From contig MEYC01000090.1 in the NCBI GenBank assembly GCA_001775715.1, positions 58,329-95,026 on the forward strand: a stretch of DNA of 36,698 nucleotides, read 5' to 3'. Shown piece by piece: positions 30,235-36,698 of this stretch. The notes under the pieces are model-generated. The model did no database searches, had not been told where the DNA came from, and saw only the letters and a program-made list of their open reading frames with translations. Every line of letters starts with the position of its first letter. The stretch's first letter is position 1. This stretch comes from Candidatus Aminicenantes bacterium RBG_16_66_30 (lineage in GTDB: Bacteria > Acidobacteriota > Aminicenantia > Aminicenantales > Saccharicenantaceae). A program made the position numbers and the translations under genes.

Positions 30235-30777
30235 ATGAGCCGCTTATTCGAGAAGTACCGCAAGGACGTGGTCCCCGAGCTCGGGAAAGAGCTCGGCATC
30301 ACGAATATCATGGCCGTGCCGCGCCTGGAGAAGATCATCGTCAACGTCGGCGTCGGCGACGCCATCCAGAACATCAAGCTCCTGGACGCGGCCAAGGCGG
30401 AGCTGGCCCAGATCACCGGGCAGCTCCCCGGGGTCGGCCGGGCCAAGAAGTCCATCTCGGCCTTCAAGCTGAGGAAGGGCCAGCCCATCGCCTGCTACGT
30501 CACCCTCCGGAACCGGAGGATGTACGAGTTCTTCGACCGGCTCGTCAATATCGTCCTGCCGCGGGTCCGCGACTTCCGCGGCGTCCCGCCGACGTCCTTC
30601 GACGGCCGGGGCAACTACACCCTGGGGATGCGCGACCAGCTCACGTTCCCCGAGATCGACTACACCAAGGTCGAGCGGCCCCGGGGGATGAACATCACCA
30701 TCGTCACGACGGCCCGGACGGACAAGGAAGCCCTGGCCCTCCTCAAGAGGCTGGGCATGCCTTTCCGGGAATCCTGA
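30235..30777 (+). CDS. rplE: 50S ribosomal protein L5
   Basis: 180 aa; [41 protein letters not shown]. Confidence 0.97.
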   Translation: MSRLFEKYRKDVVPELGKELGITNIMAVPRLEKIIVNVGVGDAIQNIKLLDAAKAELAQITGQLPGVGRAKKSISAFKLRKGQPIACYVTLRNRRMYEFFDRLVNIVLPRVRDFRGVPPTSFDGRGNYTLGMRDQLTFPEIDYTKVERPRGMNITIVTTARTDKEALALLKRLGMPFRES

Positions 30778-30791
30778 GAATCGAGGTCCTT

Positions 30792-30977
30792 ATGGCAACT
30801 ACCGCGCGCATGGCCAAGATGGTCAAAAAGCTGAAATACGCGATCCGGGTCCGGCACCGCTGCCGGCTCTGCGGGCGCTCCCGGGCTTACTACCGGAAAT
30901 TCGATATGTGCCGCCTGTGCTTCCGCGAGCACGCCCTCAAAGGGGAGATCCCGGGCGTGACGAAGTCGTCCTGGTGA
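30792..30977 (+). CDS. rpsN: 30S ribosomal protein S14, zinc form
   Basis: 61 aa; [25 protein letters not shown]. Confidence 0.97.
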   Translation: MATTARMAKMVKKLKYAIRVRHRCRLCGRSRAYYRKFDMCRLCFREHALKGEIPGVTKSSW

Positions 30978-30997
30978 CGTCGGAGAAAGGAACAGAC

Positions 30998-31387
30998 ATG
31001 GATTCGTTATCTGATCTGCTCACCCGGATCCGCAACGGCGTGAAGTCCAAGAAGCGGGAGATCAACGCCCCCGCGTTCCGCCTGGGGATCGAGGTCGTCA
31101 AGATCCTCAAGGAGGAGGGGTACGTCAAGAACTACAAGGTCATCGACGACAAGAAGCAGGGGATCCTCAACGTGACCCTCAAGTACACGGAGGACAACCG
31201 GAGCGTCATCAGCGGCCTCAAGCGGGTCAGCAAGCCGGGCTGCCGGATCTACTGCACGAAGGACGAGGTCCCCAAGGTCCTCGACGGCCTGGGGCTCGCC
31301 GTCGTCTCGACGTCCCGCGGCGTCATGACCGGCCGGGCCTGCGAGGAGCAGGGGGCCGGCGGCGAAGTCCTCTGCAGCATCTGGTAA
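30998..31387 (+). CDS. rpsH: 30S ribosomal protein S8
   Basis: [36 protein letters not shown]; internal Met of the 30908 ORF. Confidence 0.96.
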   Translation: MDSLSDLLTRIRNGVKSKKREINAPAFRLGIEVVKILKEEGYVKNYKVIDDKKQGILNVTLKYTEDNRSVISGLKRVSKPGCRIYCTKDEVPKVLDGLGLAVVSTSRGVMTGRACEEQGAGGEVLCSIW

Positions 31388-31406
31388 GGCCAAGGGAGAG
31401 CGTGCC

Positions 31407-31952
31407 ATGTCGAGAGTCGGGAAAAAGCCCATCGCGATACCGGCGGGCGTGACCGTCACGGTACATCGGGACAAGATCGAGTTCGAGGGGAAGAAGGGCA
31501 AGCTCGCGACGCCCCTCCAGCCCGGCATCACGGCCGTCCTCGAGGGCGCGAGCCTCGTCTTCACCCGGGCCGACGACACCAAGGCCGGGCGGGCCAATCA
31601 CGGCCTCGGCCGGGCCCTGGCCCAGAACGCCGTCCGGGGCGTCACCGATGGCTATAGCAAGCAGCTCGAGATCGTCGGCGTCGGCTACAAGGCCAAGGTC
31701 GATAAGGGCAAGCTCGAGATCAGCCTGGGCTACTCCCGGCCGATCGCTTACGCGATCCCCGCGGGGATCGAGATCGTCGCCGAGAAGCCCACCCTGCTCA
31801 CCGTCCGCGGCATCGACCGCCAGAAGGTGGGCCAGGTCGCCGACGACATCAAGAGCCTCCGCCTGCCGGACCCCTACAAGCAGAAGGGCGTCCGCTACCT
31901 CGGCGAGCGGCTCATCAAGAAGGAACGAAAGGCGGGTGTGACCGGTGCTTAA
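31407..31952 (+). CDS. rplF: 50S ribosomal protein L6
   Basis: MSRVGKKPIAIPAGVTV, LEIVGVGYKA. Confidence 0.97.
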   Translation: MSRVGKKPIAIPAGVTVTVHRDKIEFEGKKGKLATPLQPGITAVLEGASLVFTRADDTKAGRANHGLGRALAQNAVRGVTDGYSKQLEIVGVGYKAKVDKGKLEISLGYSRPIAYAIPAGIEIVAEKPTLLTVRGIDRQKVGQVADDIKSLRLPDPYKQKGVRYLGERLIKKERKAGVTGA

Positions 31953-32319
31953 AGACAAGACGACCGCAAAGAAGGTCCGGGACGACCGTCTCCGGAAGCG
32001 GATCCGCGAGCGGGTCCGGGGGACGCCCGAGCGGCCCCGGCTCCATGTGTTCAAGAGCAACACCTACGTCTACACCCAGGTCATCGACGACCGCGGGGGG
32101 GCCGTGCTCCTGACCGCGTCGACCCTGGAGAAGGACTTCCGGGCGAAGGCCAAGAGCACCAAGAACAAGGACGCCTGCGGCCTCCTCGGGGAGATCCTGG
32201 GGAAGCGCCTCAAGGCGGCCAAGATCGACAAGGTCGTCTTCGACCGCGGGACCCGCTCCTATCACGGCAACATCAAGACCCTCGCGGACGCCATCCGCAA
32301 GGAAGGCATCCAGTTCTGA
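31945..32319 (+). CDS. rplR: 50S ribosomal protein L18 (GTG start)
   Basis: RIRERVRGTPERPRLHVFKSNTYVYTQVIDD, FDRGTRSYHGNIKTLADAIR; 8-nt overlap with rplF. Confidence 0.96.
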   Translation: MLKDKTTAKKVRDDRLRKRIRERVRGTPERPRLHVFKSNTYVYTQVIDDRGGAVLLTASTLEKDFRAKAKSTKNKDACGLLGEILGKRLKAAKIDKVVFDRGTRSYHGNIKTLADAIRKEGIQF

Positions 32320-32348
32320 GCGGACGGCCGAAGTAAGGAGAGCAACAC

Positions 32349-32870
32349 GTGGACGATCGCAGACACAGCAGGAAAGTCGGGATCCTCGATGACGAGGGCA
32401 TGGAGCTCAAGGACCAGGTCATCTCCATCCGCCGGGTCACCAAGGTCGTCAAGGGCGGCAAGAACCTGAGCTTCTCGGCCCTCGTCGCCGTCGGCGACGA
32501 GCGGGGCCGGGTCGGCATCGGCAAGGGCAAGGCCCGCGAGGTGCCCCAGGCCATCGCCAAGGGCGTCGAAGCGGCCCGAAAGAGCATGATCCGGGTGCCC
32601 CTGGCCGATACGACCATCCCCCATCTCGTCAAAGGCGCCGACGGGGCCGGCCTGGTCGTCCTGCGGCCGGCCTCGAAGGGCACGGGCGTCATCGCCGGCG
32701 GCGCCGTCCGCGTCATCATGCAGCTTGCCGGCATCCGGGACATCCTGACCAAGTCCATCCGCAGCAACAACCCCATCAGCGTCGCCAACGCGACCCTGGA
32801 CGCCCTGCGGCGGATCCGGAACCCCGAGGACGTCGCCAAGATGCGCGGAAAGGCGAAAGGTACGCTATGA
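32349..32870 (+). CDS. rpsE: 30S ribosomal protein S5 (GTG start)
   Basis: [39 protein letters not shown]. Confidence 0.97.
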   Translation: MDDRRHSRKVGILDDEGMELKDQVISIRRVTKVVKGGKNLSFSALVAVGDERGRVGIGKGKAREVPQAIAKGVEAARKSMIRVPLADTTIPHLVKGADGAGLVVLRPASKGTGVIAGGAVRVIMQLAGIRDILTKSIRSNNPISVANATLDALRRIRNPEDVAKMRGKAKGTL

Positions 32871-33115
32871 CGGACCACACCGCGAAACCCAAGAAGGCGC
32901 CGAAGCGCGCCGAGAAGGCCGCGGCCGACACCTATATCAAGGTCACGCTCGCGCGCAGCCCCGTCGGCTACCCCCGCGTCCAGCGCCTGACGGCCACGGC
33001 CCTCGGCCTGCGCCGCCTCCAGTCCCACGCCGTGCACAAGGAGAGTCCCGCGGTCCTCGGCATGGTCCGCAAGATCTCCCACCTCCTCAAGGTGGAACCC
33101 GTGGAGAAGCCATGA
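32867..33115 (+). CDS. rpmD: 50S ribosomal protein L30, N-terminally extended
   Basis: 82 aa; basic N-terminal tail of about 20 residues, then [30 protein letters not shown]. Confidence 0.93.
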   Translation: MTDHTAKPKKAPKRAEKAAADTYIKVTLARSPVGYPRVQRLTATALGLRRLQSHAVHKESPAVLGMVRKISHLLKVEPVEKP

Positions 33116-33564
33116 ACCTCAGCAGCCTGAAACCGGCCAAAGGATCGAGAAAGGACCGCAAGCGCGTGGGGCGGGGCCCGGGCTCCGGCTGGGGCAAGAC
33201 CGCCGGGGCCGGCAGCAAGGGCCAGCTCCAGGGCAGCGGCTATTCCCGCAAGCGCGGCTTCGAGGGCGGCCAGATGCCGCTCACGCGGCGCATCCCCAAG
33301 CGGGGCTTCACGAACATCTTCCGCACGGACGTCACGGTCGTCAACCTGGACCGCCTGGCCAAGCTCCGCAAGGAGGAGATCGGGCCTCAGGAGATGGCCG
33401 AGCACGGACTGATCAAGAACGCCGCCGAGCGGGTCAAGGTCCTCGGGCGGGGCGAGCTCGGCTCGGCCAAGACCGTCCGGGCCCACGCGTTCTCCGACTC
33501 GGCCGCGAAGAAGATCGAAGCCAAGGGCGGCAAGGCCGTCGTCATCGGGAAAGACCAATGCTAG
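33112..33564 (+). CDS. rplO: 50S ribosomal protein L15
   Basis: RVGRGPGSGWGKTAGAGSKGQ, GFEGGQMPLTRRIPKRGF. Confidence 0.97.
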   Translation: MNLSSLKPAKGSRKDRKRVGRGPGSGWGKTAGAGSKGQLQGSGYSRKRGFEGGQMPLTRRIPKRGFTNIFRTDVTVVNLDRLAKLRKEEIGPQEMAEHGLIKNAAERVKVLGRGELGSAKTVRAHAFSDSAAKKIEAKGGKAVVIGKDQC

Positions 33565-34940
33565 ACAGCATCCGCAACATCTTCAGCATCCCGGAGCTCC
33601 GCAAGAGGGTCATCTTCACCCTGCTCCTCTTGGCGATCTACCGGATCGGCGGGGTCATCCCCAACCCGGGCCTGAGCTCCACGGCCCTGGCCGAGTTCTG
33701 GCAGAGCCAGAAGGGCGGGCTGCTCGGCTTCATCGACCTGTTCTCCGGCCGGAACATGTCCCGGATGACCATCTTCGCCCTGGGCATCATGCCCTATATC
33801 AGCGCTTCGATCATCCTCCAGCTGCTGACCGTCGTCTGGCCCTACCTCGAGCGCCTGTCCAAGGAAGGGGAGCTCGGCCGGAAGAAGATCACCCAGTACA
33901 CCCGCTACGGGACGATCGTCATCTGCCTCATCCAGGCCTTCGGCATCGCCATCTTCCTCGAGGCCCTGAAGACGCCGGCCGGGGCGTCGGTCGTCATCAG
34001 CCCGGGCTGGGGCTTCAAGTTCCTGACCGTCCTGACCCTGACGACGGGGACCGTCTTCGTCATGTGGCTGGGCGAGCAGATCTCCGAGCGGGGGATCGGC
34101 AACGGCATCTCGCTCATCATCTTCGCCGGCATCGTCGTCAGCTTCCCGGCCGGCCTCAACAACATGCTCTCCGGCCTGCGGGCCGGGTCCATGGATCCCC
34201 TCAAGATCATCTTCCTCGGCGCCCTGATGGTCGCCGTCGTCGCCTTCATCGTCTTCGTCGAGCGCGGCCAGCGCCGCATCCCCGTGTCCTACGCCAAGCG
34301 CGTCGTCGGCCGCAAGGTCTACGGCGGGCAGAGCACGCACCTGCCTCTGCGCGTCAACACGGGCGGCGTCATCCCCATCATCTTCGCCGCCTCGGTCATC
34401 ACGATCCCGCAGACGATGGCCGCCCTGATCAAGGTGCCGGTCATCCAGACGATCGCGGCCCAGTTCGGCATGGGCATGCCCCTCTACAACCTCGTCTACG
34501 TCGCGGCCATCATCTTCTTCACCTACTTCTACATCTCGATCATCTTCAACCCGGTCGACGTCGCCGACAATCTCCGCAAGTACGGCGGCTTCATCCCCGG
34601 CATCCGCCCGGGCAAGAACACCTCCGACTACATCGACGACGTCCTCAGCCGGATCACCCTGGCCGGCGCGATCTACCTCGCCGCCGTGGCCATCCTGCCG
34701 GAGTTCCTGATCACCGGCTTCCAGGTCCAGGCCCTGCCCTGGGTGGGCGCCTGGCTCGACGCCAACCTGCCCAGGTTCCTGACCCAGGGGCTGGGCATCC
34801 AGTTCATGTTCGGCGGCACCTCGATCCTCATCGTCGTCGGCGTGGCCATGGACACGATGCAGCAGATCGAGGCCCAGCTCGTCATGCGCCATTATGACGG
34901 CTTCATGCGCCGGAGCCGCATCCGCGGGAGGCGCGGATGA
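33558..34940 (+). CDS. secY: preprotein translocase subunit SecY
   Basis: 460 aa; GIMPYISASIILQLL, GERGIGNGISLIIFAGI-type motifs, multiple TM segments. Confidence 0.98.
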   Translation: MLDSIRNIFSIPELRKRVIFTLLLLAIYRIGGVIPNPGLSSTALAEFWQSQKGGLLGFIDLFSGRNMSRMTIFALGIMPYISASIILQLLTVVWPYLERLSKEGELGRKKITQYTRYGTIVICLIQAFGIAIFLEALKTPAGASVVISPGWGFKFLTVLTLTTGTVFVMWLGEQISERGIGNGISLIIFAGIVVSFPAGLNNMLSGLRAGSMDPLKIIFLGALMVAVVAFIVFVERGQRRIPVSYAKRVVGRKVYGGQSTHLPLRVNTGGVIPIIFAASVITIPQTMAALIKVPVIQTIAAQFGMGMPLYNLVYVAAIIFFTYFYISIIFNPVDVADNLRKYGGFIPGIRPGKNTSDYIDDVLSRITLAGAIYLAAVAILPEFLITGFQVQALPWVGAWLDANLPRFLTQGLGIQFMFGGTSILIVVGVAMDTMQQIEAQLVMRHYDGFMRRSRIRGRRG

Positions 34941-35602
34941 GGATCATCCTCCTGGGCGCTCCCGGAAGCGGGAAGGGGACCGTCGCCGAGGCCCTGCGCT
35001 CGGCCTGCGGCTTCCCCAAGGTCTCGACGGGAGACCTGCTCCGGGAGGCCGTCCGGGAGAAGACGCCGCTCGGCCTCGTCGCCGCGGCCCAGATGGGCAA
35101 GGGCGGGCTCGTCGACGACGCGACCGTCCTGGCCCTCCTCCGCGAGCGCCTGGCCCGGGAGGACTGCCGCGACGGCTACGTCCTCGACGGCTTCCCGCGG
35201 AACCTGGCCCAGGCGGGGAGCCTCGACGCCCTCGGGCTCTCCGGCCCGGAGATCGTTTTCGACCTCCGCGTCTCGGACCAGGTCGTCCTCGAGCGCCTGG
35301 CCAGCCGCAGGAGCTGCCCCCGGTGCGAGGCCATCTATCACCTCGTCAACAAGCCGCCGAAGAAGGCCGGCTTCTGCGACGTCTGCGGCACGGCCCTCGT
35401 CCAGCGGGCGGACGACACGCCCGAGGTCATCAAGGAACGGCTCAAGACCTACCATGCCCAGACCGAGCCCCTGGTCGCCCGCTACGCGGCCAAGGGGTAC
35501 CTCCACAGGATCGACGGCGACGCCCCGGCTGGAACGGTCCTCCGGGACGTCCGGCGCGCGCTCGACGCCGCCCTCGGCCGCCGGGAAGGCGCGGGATCGT
35601 GA
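34937..35602 (+). CDS. adk: adenylate kinase with zinc-type LID
   Basis: 221 aa; MRIILLGAPGSGKGT, DGFPRNLAQA, LID CPRCEAIYH...CDVCG. Confidence 0.96.
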   Translation: MRIILLGAPGSGKGTVAEALRSACGFPKVSTGDLLREAVREKTPLGLVAAAQMGKGGLVDDATVLALLRERLAREDCRDGYVLDGFPRNLAQAGSLDALGLSGPEIVFDLRVSDQVVLERLASRRSCPRCEAIYHLVNKPPKKAGFCDVCGTALVQRADDTPEVIKERLKTYHAQTEPLVARYAAKGYLHRIDGDAPAGTVLRDVRRALDAALGRREGAGS

Positions 35603-35604
35603 CG

Positions 35605-36405
35605 ATGATCACCTTCAAGTCCGCGACCGAGCTCGAGGCCATGCGCCAGAGCAGCCGCATCGTGGCCGCCGTCCTCGGCGAGCTCGAGCCGCTCATCCGG
35701 CCGGGCCTCCGGACGCGGGACCTCGACCTCTACGCGGAGAAGCGGACCCGCGAGCTCGGGGCCGTCCCGGCCTTCAAGGGCTACCGCGGCTACCCCGCCT
35801 CGGTCTGCGTCTCGGTCAACGAGGAGATCATCCACGGCATCCCGTCCGGCCGCATCCTCCAGGAAGGCGATATCGTCAGCCTCGATTTCGGCGTCCTCTA
35901 CGAGGGCTTCTACAGCGACTCGGCCCTGACCGTTCCGGTCGGCCGGACGAGCCCCGAGGCCGAAAAGCTCATCGCCGCGGCCGAGCGGTCCTTCTTCAAG
36001 GGCCTCGAGCAGATGCGGGAGGGCCGGCGCCTCTCCGACATCTCGGCGGCCGTCCAGCAGGCCGTCGAGAGCGAGGGCTTCTCGGTCATCCGGCAGTTCG
36101 TCGGCCACGGCATCGGCCGGTCCCTCCACGAGGAGCCCCAGGTCCCGAATTTCGGGGCCCCGGGCCGCGGACCGAAGATCCGGCCCGGCATGACCCTGGC
36201 CATCGAGCCCATGATCGCGGCCGGCGGCCCGGACGTCGAGATCCTCGAGGACGGCTGGACAGCCGTGACCCGGGACCGCAGCCTGGCCGCCCATTACGAG
36301 CACACGGTGGCCATGACCGAGGACGGCCCGGAGGTCCTCAGCGCGAGGACGCCCGCGGCCGGCCGTCCGCGGATCCCGGTCGCCAAGGAGAGCCCGCATG
36401 CCTAG
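35605..36405 (+). CDS. map: type I methionyl aminopeptidase
   Basis: [59 protein letters not shown]; internal start of the 34894 ORF. Confidence 0.97.
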   Translation: MITFKSATELEAMRQSSRIVAAVLGELEPLIRPGLRTRDLDLYAEKRTRELGAVPAFKGYRGYPASVCVSVNEEIIHGIPSGRILQEGDIVSLDFGVLYEGFYSDSALTVPVGRTSPEAEKLIAAAERSFFKGLEQMREGRRLSDISAAVQQAVESEGFSVIRQFVGHGIGRSLHEEPQVPNFGAPGRGPKIRPGMTLAIEPMIAAGGPDVEILEDGWTAVTRDRSLAAHYEHTVAMTEDGPEVLSARTPAAGRPRIPVAKESPHA

Positions 36406-36616
36406 ACAGGACATGTTCGAAGCCGAGGGCGTCGTCCTCGAGACCCTGCCGAACGCCATGTTCCGGGTCGAGCTTCAGAACAAGCACGTCATCCTGGCCC
36501 ACATCTCCGGGAAGATGCGCAAGCACTTCATCCGCATCCTGCCGGGCGACCGGGTCCTCCTGGAGCTGTCGCCCTACGACCTGACCAAGGGACGGATCAC
36601 CTATCGATTCAAATAA
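36398..36616 (+). CDS. infA: translation initiation factor IF-1
   Basis: 72 aa; [64 protein letters not shown]. Confidence 0.98.
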   Translation: MPRQDMFEAEGVVLETLPNAMFRVELQNKHVILAHISGKMRKHFIRILPGDRVLLELSPYDLTKGRITYRFK

Positions 36617-36627
36617 AGGACGGGACG

Positions 36628-36698
36628 ATGAAAGTCAAAGCTTCCGTGAAGAAGATCTGCCGGAACTGCAAGATCGTCCGGCGCAAGGGCGTGGTGCG
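36628..36698 (+). CDS. rpmJ: 50S ribosomal protein L36, partial (3' end runs off the window)
   Basis: [23 protein letters not shown]...; position after infA. Confidence 0.95.
   Translation, partial: MKVKASVKKICRNCKIVRRKGVV

Overview
This window is a high-GC bacterial chromosomal segment made up almost entirely of conserved housekeeping genes. On the minus strand (about 1-5878) is a purine biosynthesis cluster, purB-purS-purQ-purL-purN, followed by a partial hypothetical membrane protein that the supplied ORF track does not list. On the plus strand come an ECF sigma / zinc-finger anti-sigma / LTxxQ (Spy-like) module (6119-7796), then a tRNA block (Thr-TGT, Tyr-GTA, Gly-TCC, Thr-GGT, Trp-CCA) with rpmG embedded. 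After these lies one long collinear run: secE-nusG-rplKAJL-rpoBC-rpsLG-fusA-tuf-S10/spc ribosomal cluster-secY-adk-map-infA-rpmJ (partial). I see no CRISPR array, transposase, phage genes or rRNA. The signals most worth a second look are: (1) a two-cluster, eight-cysteine insertion near the N-terminus of RpoB, whose first cluster has exactly the C-x-C-x12-C-x2-C spacing of the beta-prime zinc-binding domain encoded by rpoC next door; (2) an EF-Tu whose near-universal switch I 'RGITI' segment reads 'KILTV'; (3) a 127-bp nested palindrome built from four GGGACAyGA...GTTTCC units, resembling REP/BIME elements, in the divergent purB/sigma intergenic region; (4) a codon-usage discontinuity inside fusA. 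Taxonomy cannot be fixed from the window. The gene content and protein sequences look Acidobacteriota/Aminicenantes-like, but that is a low-confidence impression.
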